Shown here: positions 47,481-58,140 of the stretch, in pieces
Layout: each line of letters opens with the position of its first letter
Position numbering within the stretch: position 1 is the first letter of the stretch
Assembly: GCA_025331125.1 (NCBI GenBank)
Contig: JAOALB010000088.1
Location: 124,001 to 188,000, forward strand
DNA: 64,000 nucleotides
DNA from: Mycogone perniciosa
Lineage: Eukaryota > Ascomycota > Sordariomycetes > Hypocreales > Hypocreaceae
Direction of reading: 5' to 3'
Made by a program: the position numbers and the translations under genes
Notes under the pieces: model-generated
What the model was told of the DNA's origin: nothing
The model's input: the letters and a program-made list of their open reading frames with translations, nothing else
Databases searched by the model: none

Positions 47481-48200
47481 CCCCAGTTACCAGCTCCTTC
47501 CATCGCGGGCATTGTCTATAATAGGGAAACGCTGCCAGAGGAGGAGCAAGCAGCTCGGGACTCTATGTTTGATGAGTTAGTACAAGGTAGTTAGCCAGAC
47601 TTAGATAATAGTTGATTCTTAGATACTGTTTATCATGACGGTCGGACTGAGGAGGGTATTTCCAATTCGACCAATGACTGTGGCGTTCTAGAAGCCATAG
47701 CTTGGCATTTTGTTCGTGATATTGATTCATTTCTAGAAAAAAGCGATACAATAGAGACGCATGATAATGAATAGCTGCATTCCATTTGATGTTTATGCCA
47801 CATCACTGGCCATATCCCCAGGTATCAAATTAGTCATCATGCCCAAATTGTGAATCTGTTTACTCAACATTCCTTGATCATCAATTGGTTTACTCATCAT
47901 GCGTAATCATGAAATCAGTGGCTTAGACAGGCAGTAAGTCGGACCATCCCACCAATTTACAGCTTTATATGCAGAATGAAAGCGCGATGAATCCATAGCA
48001 TGATTCCACAGCATGATATTTATCACGGAAACCGGGAGAAATGGCAGACAGAGCATTTCAGGTTCATCTCTACCTGTTAATGTATATATTAAACGGTCCT
48101 CTCTACACATCATCCGCATCAATTACACCGTCCTTTCAACAATCCTGACTTCAACCAGAAGAATTCCGTGCTCCGATTACTTTGTTCGAATAGGGAAAAA
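47481..48200. other. Intergenic
   Basis: Only short frames. It contains the presumed promoter of the epoxide hydrolase gene and possibly the last decayed codons of the subtilase (to about 47.76 kb). Confidence 0.35.
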
Positions 48201-51200
48201 ATGCGGGCGACGTCCTGGTTTATTTTAGCCATGGCGCTGCTCTCTGAAGCAGCCAGCACCGGAAATGGGCGTTTTCACCCATTCAAAATGAATCTCTCTC
48301 AACGCGTGCCGCATATGCTCGAATTGGCCAAGAAAACTCTCCTTCCATCTGCTGAGGTCCTTGGAGCTAAATAAAGCTTCAATGCATCCATATCTACTGG
48401 AATACCACTATCCACCATAAAGAGTTTACAGCATGAATAGACTACTAAGTTTGACTGGAAGAAAGAAGAAGCTTCTATGAACAAGTATATTGTTTGTTTG
48501 TTTATTTTATTATTTACGTCCACTAAGTAAGCTAGTTATATAAATCCTTTATAGGCAATAGGACATTAAAAGCTAGCGGCTTGCGCCGCTATTTGCTGAG
48601 TTTTAATTTATAAAGGAGAAAAGGTTAATCTAGGTAGTATTAATCTATTTCCGCTAATAGAGGGCTATAAAGGTCTACTTCCTTTACTAGTTTCTAGAAG
48701 GCTTTACTTCCTATAAGTTTAAGTAAATAAATAAAGGGGGTTTCTTTTAAAGGGATATTTTAAAGGAAAGGCTTAATTATTTTATATTCCGCGAAATAGC
48801 TTTATTTCTTTAATTTACTGCATTTACAGATAGACTTTTTATTATACTTAAAACATTTATAATATTTTTAAAAGTCTTTATATTTTAATCTTTTTATTTA
48901 AAGCTTATAAAGGATAAAGTATAAAAGTTTAAGTTTTAAAAGGGAAATTAAAGCTTTAAGTTTTTATTATTTATAGCCTTTTAAAGTTTTATTAAACTAG
49001 TTTTATTCCTTTACCTTTATAACTTTTTTTTAAATTTATTTTTTAATATATATAATTATAGCCTAGTTTTATAATATAGCAGGGAAAGCTATATTTTATT
49101 TAGTTAAATAGTTAATTTATTTATTACCTATAATATCTTTATATTTTAAAACCTATAAAATAAAAGTTTTATAAAGTAAAATACTTTATAGTAATTTCTA
49201 AAAGTATATATATACTTTTTATATAAAAAAGGGGGGTTTATTAAATAGCCTATTAATAATTAATAAATTATTTAAAAAAAAGTAAGCTTTTTAAATTATA
49301 TAATTTTCCTTTATATATTTAACTATTAGCTTTATAGCCTTTAAAGCAGCCTATACCTTTATATTATAAGCTTTTATATTATTAAAGCATTTAGTATTTA
49401 TGGTTACTTTTACTTTATAGTAAATAACTGGTTTTTAATTTCTATTCTTTTTAATTTAAAACCTATTAAAGTAAGCTAAAATTAAATAAAAAGGGAGGGA
49501 TTTAACTATTTTTAAATATTTCTTTACTGCAGTTAATTTACTTATACCTTTTAAATTAAAATTAAAAAGAATATATAAAGACTTTTTAATAAAAAGCATA
49601 AATCTAATAGTTTTATTAATTAAAGTAGCAGTATATTAAAGTTTAGTTTATAGCGGTTAAAGAGGGAGTTTTTTATTAATATATTGATTAATTAAATAAT
49701 CTTAATCTAGTTTTATAAATCTTACTATATATTTAAATTAAGCTTAGGTTAAAGTAATGCTGGCTAGGGGGATCTTTAACTCTTTATATAATATAAAAAT
49801 ATTTATAGTCTTTTAAACTAAAAAGACTGCTTTTACTATAGCTTTAAAGGCTTTATCTATTTTATTTACTAAGCTAGATACATTTATATTTACCTATTTA
49901 ATAAAGTTAATTTATAACTATTATTTATACTTTAACTATTATAGTTTTATTTTATATAAAGTAATAAAGAGGATATAGGCTTTTGGGGCTTATACTATAA
50001 CTTTAAAAAGTAAGCCCTTTTAAGTTTTATTAAATAACTTAAAGAAATTAAAGACTTTATATACTTTACTTATAAGTATCTTTATATATTTTTTAAAAAA
50101 GAGCTTTAAATTAAAGTAAACCTTTAACTATTAAATATCCTTTTTAAATTAAATTAATTTTCCCTTTATTATAATACCTTTTTTATATATTTAGCCTTTT
50201 ATATAATAAAAGTATAGTAATTTAGCTTTAATATAATTAAAGGATACTGTATTTTTTACTTTTTATTTTAGTGTTTTATTAAGCGTTTACTATATAAAGG
50301 TAGCTGTTTTTTAAGTAAACCTGCCTATAATAAATATAGCAATATTATTAATATACTTAAAGTAAAACTATTAGGCTTTAAATTAAAGGATTAGGCTAAA
50401 ATATAATTTTAATATAATAAAAGAGATAAAGAACTTTTATAATGTATTATATTTAAAGGCAAGGTCTAGTAAATTAGTTTTATTTTTTTATAAATAAAAG
50501 TAGTTTTATTATTTATAAAGGATTTTATTTATTTTATAAATTAAATAGGCTAGCTTTATTGCTTAAATTATAAAACTAGTTTATTCTTTATAATAATATT
50601 AAAAGCCCTGGAAATATTAAAGGTAAATAAAGTTATAACCTCCCTTTTATTTAAAGTAACTTTAATATTATAAATTAAATAAGCGATTAAGTTTATAGCT
50701 GCTTTTTTAAAGAGGGCTTTAAAGTATTACTTTAAAAGGATTTTATATTTAAATACTAAAAGCAATACCCTTTTAATAAATAGCCTTTTAAAGCCTTTTC
50801 TTATATAAAAAAGCAGTAAAATAAATCTAAAAGCTTTACAGATTATATAGTTAAGTTTATTAGGTTTAAGTATCATAATAACTTTTATATTTTTCAAAAA
50901 AAGGGGTAATACTTTAATTTAAAGTAGCCTTTAAAGAGGTTTATAATAAACTCTTTCATAGTAGGCTATATATAGTGCAGGAAAGTAATTAATATATTAC
51001 TTACGCCTAATATAATATTCCCTGCTTTAATTATAGCCTTTTTTACCTTTTCTTTAATAATTGTTTTATTTTATAGTATTTAAAAGTCTTTTAATACTTA
51101 AAGTTTTTATAGGTTTTTACTATTTCTTTTTACTTTTTTTTATTATAGTAAATACTTTTTAAAAAAAGCTATTTACTCTTTAAAGTTTAAAATACTTTTA

Positions 51201-54200
51201 TTACTATTTATTAAAAAAGGGGGTTAAGAATTGTTTATAGCCTTATATTATTTAATTACCTATTAAATACCTTTACTTATATTACCTTTAATAATAATTT
51301 TATTTTAATAGCTATATTTTTTATATTTAATTATATTATATAATATTTTCTTTATTTTAATTTATTTATTAATTTTAAAAGGTATTATAATAAAGGCTAA
51401 ATAAGCTATTTAGTAGGCGTTATTTTATTAAAGGGCACTATATTTATTTTAATATCTTTTTTTACCTATTAATTATATATAGTCTATAAAAAGCTTTAAA
51501 GTATTTATACTATTACATTTAAGTCTTTTTTAATTAAATTAATTATATTTACCTTTAAAAGGAGCTAGGTATATATATATATTAACTAGCTAAACCTTTA
51601 TAAGCTTTTAAAAAGAAAAGAAATTTTCTTATATTAACTATTAGCCTAATAAAGCTTAAAAGTATAATAATAACTATATAGTAGTTTAAACCTATATTTA
51701 AATCTTTTATAATAGTTATTAATATCAAGTAATTAAAAAAAATAAAATTAATATACTTTTTAAAGTCTTTTATAAAGGCGTTTATAAAGGCAGGGATTAA
51801 ATTATATTTATCTGCTTATTTAATTAATTTATTGCCTATAGTATTTAAAATTTAGCTTAACTGCTATATTTAATATAATATATTAAAGTCTATTATAATA
51901 ATTAAATGTAAAAAGGGTTAACTTTACCTTTTAAAGGTTTTTATTATAATATTAAAAGAAGCTTTATAGTAAATATTAATAATAATATAGCTATAGATTT
52001 TTATTTAATAAATATAATTGCTTTTTAATAAATATATTATTGAAGCTGTTTTTTTAAGTTAATAAAAAGGCTATATTATAATACTATCTTTATTTTTTTA
52101 TATTAGCTTAAAGGATTCTTAAGTTAAAGTCTTTTTAATAGTTTAAATAAAGTTTATTATTTATAAATTAAACTTTTAAAGTTTATTTTTTAAAGGATAT
52201 TTTTAAAGTATTATTTATAAATTTATTAAAATTAATAACTTTTATTATAAAGTAGGTTAATAAATCCTTTTTTTATAAACTATTAAAGATATTTATTAAG
52301 TTAATTTTATATTAAAAGGGCTTTATTGCAAGAATAAAGAATATTATTTTATTTAAAAAAAGGGGTCTTTAAATTAAAGCTTTAAAAGTAAAAGTAGTAA
52401 AAGATTTAGCTAAAATAGCTTAAAAAGCTGTTCTTTTAAATACACCTAATTTAAACTTAAAGGTAAAGTAGGTAAAGTTTTTTCTTTAACATTTTTAAAT
52501 TTTAAGTTTTTTAATACTTTCAAGTTATTTTTTAATAATATATACTTTTATACTATTTTTAATAGTTAAATGTATATAGTAGTTTAAAGTATTAAACTAA
52601 TAAAAATTAAAGTAGTTAATATATTAAATAAAGTTATTATAGTTTTTATTTTTATTAATATATTAAAAAGTAAATTTTTATACTTTTTATATTATATAAT
52701 TTTAATATATTTTTAAAGGTTATAAAAGTTAAAGTATTTATTATATTAAATTATTTATACCTTTTATATTCAAAGTTTTATTAAAGCTAAATAATTAAAA
52801 GGTTTAAAGTTTATTTTAATTTCCTTTTTAAAAGAGATAATATAATAACAGATATTAATAGTTTTATTAAAGGGAGCTTTTTAATAAAAGATTAAAGGTT
52901 CTTTAAATTTAATACTTTTTTAAACTTTAATTAAAATTAATATATTAATAAAGAAAGTATTTAAAGTATTAATATAGTATTTAAAAATACTTTATATAAA
53001 AACACTCCTTTATATATATATTTCTTTAATCTTTAAGCTACTAGCCTTTATAGTTAAACTTAAAGTAAAAATTACTTTTTTAATTTTATTATTTTTAGCT
53101 TATAGTATAAAGCTAGATTTTACTTTTTAAAAATAAATAATATCTTTTTTATTAAATTTTCTAATTTTAATAACTTCTTGTCTAGCTGTAATAACAGTAA
53201 TTTTCCTTTAATTATAGTTCAGCGGGACTTAAAGGAAAATTCTATTATTAAGTTTTTTAATTATTATATTTTATATTTAAGTTTTAGGTTTTATAATAAA
53301 GGCTAGCCTTTTATTATTCTATAAAGTAAAATTACTTTCTTTTCTTATTAAAGGGTTTTTATTTATACCTTTAACTGCAATTGTAGCCTATATAATTTAC
53401 TTTACACTATTAATCTTTAATAAAGTATTTAAATTAATTTAAGTTAAAGGGTAAAGTTTAATTTATTATTATTTATTATTTTAATAAATCTTTTTATTAA
53501 TTAGCTATATAGCTATTAATTAAATTAAAAGGGGATTCCTATTTAACTTTTTAAAGTCTATAAAGGCCTTTAAAGAGAGGAGGCCTTTTAAAGTATTAAT
53601 AAACGCTTTATTTATTTATAAAGCAGTTAAAAGATAGTATTTTCTTTAATATCTAGCTAGGCAATTATTAATAATTTAAACTATTAAAAATAAAACTTCT
53701 TATTTAGCTTTTTAAATTATATTAATTTCTTTAATTTATATAAAGATTTTATAGGCTATAATAAACTATTTATTATTATTAAAGGCAGGTACTTTTATTA
53801 GCCTGCTTTAAAAAAAGGAAAAAAGGCTTTTTTAAATCTTTTTTAAAAAGAAAAAGATATTAGGTTTTATATTAAAGCTAAAATTAAGTTTAAGGATATT
53901 AGTTTTAATATATTTATTATTAATGCAGTGTTTTTAACGTATAAGTGGAAAGACTATAATCTCCTTTTATTTTAAAAGCGAAAAAGTGCCCTTTTTTTTA
54001 AATTATTAAAGTGCTGCCTGCCTAGCAGCAGTAAATTTTAGTTATCCCTAGTTTACTTAAAGTCTAATAGCATTCGCTATTTTTTTTTAAATGCCTAAAA
54101 GGGGCAAAAGAGCGTTATTAAGCTTATTTTTCTTAATAGTTAATTAAAAGGTTATAAATTTTAGTAAATAGGCACCTAAAAGGTGGGGTACCTGTAGGTG

Positions 54201-55418
54201 TAGGAGGGAAGCTTATATGAACAAGTATAGACTCAACCACTTGTTACCTCCACTGGAACAAAGACTTATAACTATCTGAATAGATTCCATCACTTTATAA
54301 CCTTGATTGAGGGGCTGGACATTCATTTCATTCACGAAGTGTCTCATGATCCCAATGCAATCCCTATCATTCTGCTTTATGGGTGGCCAGGCTCTTTTCT
54401 GGAGATGTTACCAGTAATCAATTTACTTACCCTCAACAACGATAGTGCAACAGGATCAAATAAAACTGCCTTTAACGTGGTAGTACCTTCTTTACCAGGT
54501 TTTGGGTTCTCATCGCCTCCCGCTGCTGGCTGGACAACATCCGATATAGCCCGTGTTTTCAATACTCTCATGAGAGAAGTTCTAGGCTATAAGACCTTTT
54601 CTGTACATGAGACAGACTAGGGTGCTATTGTTGCTTATTCCTTATATGACCGATTTAACACGACCGTACAAGCATTGCATCTAAACTTTTTGCCTTTTCT
54701 TCCACTCGGTTCTCAAATGCTAGCGGATGCAAACATTACTTTATCTCCGGTAGAAGCTCTTCAAGCACAGAGAGATGACGATTTCCGAGTAGGGGGCCAG
54801 GCGTATTTCGCTGACCAAACCACCAAGGTATGCTATAATATTCTTTCCCGCCGCTTCGTATAGATCCCTAACCAAAAGCAACAGCCCAACACCATTGGCC
54901 TTGCTCTGTATGATAACCCCATGGGGCAGCTGGCGTGGTTAGGAGAAAAGTTCATTTCTTGTACGTGGAAACCATTTTACCGTCGGTTAGCAAACTCCTA
55001 ATTCTGTAGGGTCCGATCCCCGCCAATGTACTGGGCCATCAGTCTTGACACATAATGAGATTCTTCGCCATGTGTCTCTCTATTATCTGACGGAGACTTT
55101 CGTATCTGCGGCAGATATATATGCGGAGAATCCGGGCGCCTTGGCAACCGTGTACACCAAAGCCAGGAACAACGCTCCATTTTTTTATTCGAGCTTTAAC
55201 TCTAACTCTGTTTTCTGGCCGAAAGCATTGGTTGAGAAGGTCGGAAACCTGGTGTATTATCAATGTGAGTTTTGGCATGCCGCCCTGGTCGCCCGGCCCA
55301 GAATGTCACTAATATACGTACAGTTCACGAGTTTGGCGGCCATTTCCCCGGACTCGATAACCCGCCGACACTAGCTCATGATCTGAGACATATTGGAGAC
55401 TATTGGAATCATTCCTAG
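48201..55418 (+). pseudogene. Epoxide hydrolase (microsomal type), split by LINE, three in-frame stops
   Basis: An alpha/beta-hydrolase of the microsomal epoxide hydrolase family with an N-terminal EHN domain and a secretory-type hydrophobic start (SWFILAMALLSEAAS). All exons are visible: 48201-48484, 54284-54827, 54885-54960, 55010-55264 and 55324-55418 (417 codons), with introns 2-4 of 57, 49 and 59 nt intact. Key pieces are FDWKKEEASMNKFHHF, IEGLDIHFIHEVS, LLYGWPGSFLEMLP (HGWPG oxyanion region), PSLPGFGFSSPP, HETD*G (nucleophile Asp206 of the DWG motif), ALYDNPMGQLAW, YYLTETFVSAADIY and HEFGGHFPGLDNP (catalytic His). Stops are TAA at 48372 (codon 58), TAG at 48438 (codon 80, Trp expected) and TAG at 54618 (codon 207, Trp of DWG). 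Intron 1 holds the 5.7 kb LINE. Confidence 0.88.
48490..54215 (-). mobile_element. Full-length LINE-type retrotransposon, RIP-degraded
   Basis: A 5726-bp AT-rich block flanked by perfect 14-bp direct repeats TATGAACAAGTATA (48476-48489 and 54216-54229). Extended left, the match is 19 bp with one mismatch. Long, variable target duplications, no terminal inverted or long terminal repeats, and a TTG/TTTG tract at the left end (complement of a 3' CAAA-like tail) identify a non-LTR element on the minus strand, of the Tad-like size. Its 3' 630 bp recur at 34211-34847. No open frame survives; the sequence is saturated with TA-rich, RIP-like changes. Confidence 0.85.
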
Positions 55419-55804
55419 TTCATGTCTCTGCAACAGTTAGTTAGACTTGCTAAAGTCAGAATTAACATTGGGCAATAGAGGTGATTCGCGAGATAGGGCT
55501 ACTCGAACGAAACTCTGGCGCTTGATACTATCACTCAAACTGCGCTGTATTAGAAAGTGTCTAGTGTCATATGGTTTGGGACTTGCGGGTTGGTTTGCTC
55601 AATGAATATCATTATCCGTATTGTGTGAGCGTCAAGTTACTGATTCTTCCTTGTCTCCATCGTGTTCCAATCGTCATAGCATACTTTTTAGATGTCTTTT
55701 ATCCGTATACAATCCACCCTCATCAGTCTATTCTGACACATTAGCGTAGCCCATATCTATCCAGACCTTCAACTCCTATTGTATCCAATTTCAATATTAC
55801 GTAG
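55419..55804. other. Intergenic, no supported gene
   Basis: The sequence between the epoxide hydrolase stop and the inverted-repeat element has no open frame of interest. Confidence 0.4.
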
Positions 55805-56196
55805 TTTGTCGGGGGTAACTGACATGCCCAGCGCACCTGCATTTTTCTTATTGGCTTACCCGAGAAAGTCGGCTGCTTATTTAAGCAGCTACTGGATTAG
55901 GAAAACAAGAGAGCATAAAGATACTGACAGACTTATTTTGATACAAAAACAACCTTCTTCCCCTTCAATGCACAGCCCCACCTGGGACTTCACAGCCGTT
56001 GAGACGTATGGAGGTAACCGTTGGTTGCTTTCGGCTGCTGGCATCATGATCAAATAATCCGCAGTATCTCTTAGTCTTTATATTACTCGATTGCTGCTTC
56101 GTGGTTCTGTCAGGAGCGCAGTTCCCGCGCTCGATACCGGTGGTTGTGTGTGTGTGTGTGTGTGTATGTGTGGAGTGTCATTTCCGCCTCGACAAA
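55805..56196. mobile_element. ~390 bp terminal-inverted-repeat element, copy 2
   Basis: It starts TTTGTCGGGGGTAACTG, ends GCCTCGACAAA, and is flanked by GTAG on both sides (55801-55804 and 56197-56200). It aligns with 29855-30253 from end to end. Near the right end it carries a longer (TG)n run (about 56144-56166). Non-coding. Confidence 0.85.
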
Positions 56197-56342
56197 GTAG
56201 CTAGTTCTCTTCTAGCTACCTAGCTTACCAGCTTCATAGTCGAATAGCTAGGCAGCCGTCTAATTGGTCGACCTCAATAGTCTTTAAGGGCTAGGTCTTA
56301 CTTACCGTTGAAGTGGCCGCTCTAACTGGCTATCTCCATAGG

Positions 56343-56690
56343 TTAGTCATCTCCTACTTGGAATATTAGGGACTCATAAAATGACGCGATTGGAAGTAAA
56401 TCCAGGTCTAACAGGTCATTTCTCACCCCATGCGTGCTCCTGACTCCAGTGTCGATAACGTATATGGCTACTCCAGTGCCTGCTACCTTGACCATGTCGC
56501 CAGGGTAATCTTTGCCGACTCTAGGATGGATCTCAGAGTCATACTCTATAGTCTGCAAGGCGGCATCATCCAGGGCGAGGATTTCTTCATCACACTTGTA
56601 AATTTCTGAGAGGCTCCCTGATATGGACAAAAGGTTGTTAGGCTCAAGCCTGTGGAGTCCTGATAGTCATGGCTGCGAGGAAACCAGCTA
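56343..56690 (-). pseudogene. Subtilisin-like protease fragment carrying the Asp motif
   Basis: The minus-strand frame reads SEIYKCDEEILALDDAAL and then GTGVAIYVIDTGVRSTHG, the catalytic Asp motif of S8 proteases, before losing similarity. The stop near 56343 and the absence of His and Ser regions show a fragment. Above 56690 the minus-strand frames contain stops. Confidence 0.55.
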
Positions 56691-57427
56691 ACAGGTATTT
56701 ACAATCAGTCGATGTCTGTGAGATGCTGCCATCTTTACACGGTTTGCGTCTGGATTTGGCAATATCCCTCCTTCAGTCGCTCAAAGCTCCATTCTCGCTC
56801 CTCCTGACACATAGAGTGCTTTTCTTCGGAACCACAAGGCCATCGGTAATTATGGAGCGTACCCAAGGCGTTCGTTATCGCTAGGGAGTGACTGTATGCC
56901 TTTATGCACCGAGAGGTCGTATATAGATAGCTGAAAGGTTATTATAAGGATAAGCTTAGACTAGGAAAATCCGACTAGTAATCTTGCTTTAAAACTAACA
57001 GGTATAGTGCTAAAGGTAATAATAATAAAGATAATTAAGGTATAGAATACCTGACCTATAGGTCCTATTAATAACCTTTAATATATTTTTAAATATAGCT
57101 TTTATTATATTATAAATTATACAAAAGTAGAACTTTATACTTTATTATATAAGCTCTGGTTATATAAGTAGGCCTTAATATATTTTTAGCTATAGCTTTT
57201 TATAAAGTATTAAGGCTTTTATACTCTTTATAGTATAATAATAATATTTACTTTAACCTACTTTCCTATACTATAATAGTTTATATTATCCTTTAACCTA
57301 GCTATATTATTATAAAGTATATATTTAATTAACTATAAATTGCTTGAAATCCCCCTTTATACCTGAAACTTTACTTTATAGCTTAACCTAGCTTAATAAA
57401 CTATAGCTTTAGCTATAAAGCTAACAT

Positions 57428-57782
57428 ATAACGATCCGGGTTAGTTCTTAATAGTTAAACCAAGGTTTATAGGTTTATATTAATAGAGAGGTTAGGGATA
57501 AATACTAAGCAGGGTAATATAGTTACTATTTTATAAAACTGGTAGTTTAGGTAAATAACTATATTAATAACTATTTAAGTAATTATATTAATAATTATAA
57601 CTTATCTAGTTTTATATATAAAGGGGATATATAATAAATATACTTAGATTATATATAAATTACAGTTATATTAGATTGCCTTAGCTTATATTCCATAGTC
57701 TAAGTAATCTGCAGTTTATAGTAATGTAAGTAATCTTTCTTAGTTAACCAATTATTCTATTATTCTTCCAGGGTATATACTT
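57428..57782 (+). repeat. ATAACGATCCGGGTTAG repeat, copy 2
   Basis: The first of two head-to-tail copies. The shared words GGTTTATAGGTTTAT, TAAATACTAAGCAGGGTAA and TTTTATATATAAAGG occur in the same order in copy 3. Confidence 0.8.
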
Positions 57783-58000
57783 ATAACGATCCGGGTTAGT
57801 TCTCAATAGTTAAACCGAGGTTTATAGGTTTATGTTAATAGAGAGGTTAAGGATAAATACTAAGCAGGGTAACATAGTTACTATGCTATAGAACTAGTAG
57901 TTTAAGTAAATAATTATATATTAAAAACTGCCTAAATAACTATATTAATAATTGTAACTTATTTAGTTTTATATATAAAGGAGATATATAGTAAATATAT
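57783..58000 (+). repeat. ATAACGATCCGGGTTAG repeat, copy 3
   Basis: The second head-to-tail copy, very similar to copy 2 over about 215 bases and then diverging. Confidence 0.8.
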
Positions 58001-58140
58001 TTAGATTGTTTAGATTATAATGATCCTATTAATCTAGGGTTATAGTTTTATATAGTAATCCCTTTTATAGGATTGCGCTTATAGCCGCAATTTATCTATA
58101 ATTAATTAAAAGTTTTAACGTCCTGCCGCAATCCTGTAAC

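Larger units (their letters stand above)
56950..58140 (+). mobile_element. Degraded LTR cluster with tandem repeat copies
   Basis: Positions 57130-57424 match the LTR-like start of the element at 34848 but with more AT bias and an internal deletion. Immediately after come two direct copies of the ATAACGATCCGGGTTAGTTC family at 57428 and 57783 (spacing 355 bp, about 215 bp shared). The tract continues into AT-rich DNA. Confidence 0.7.
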
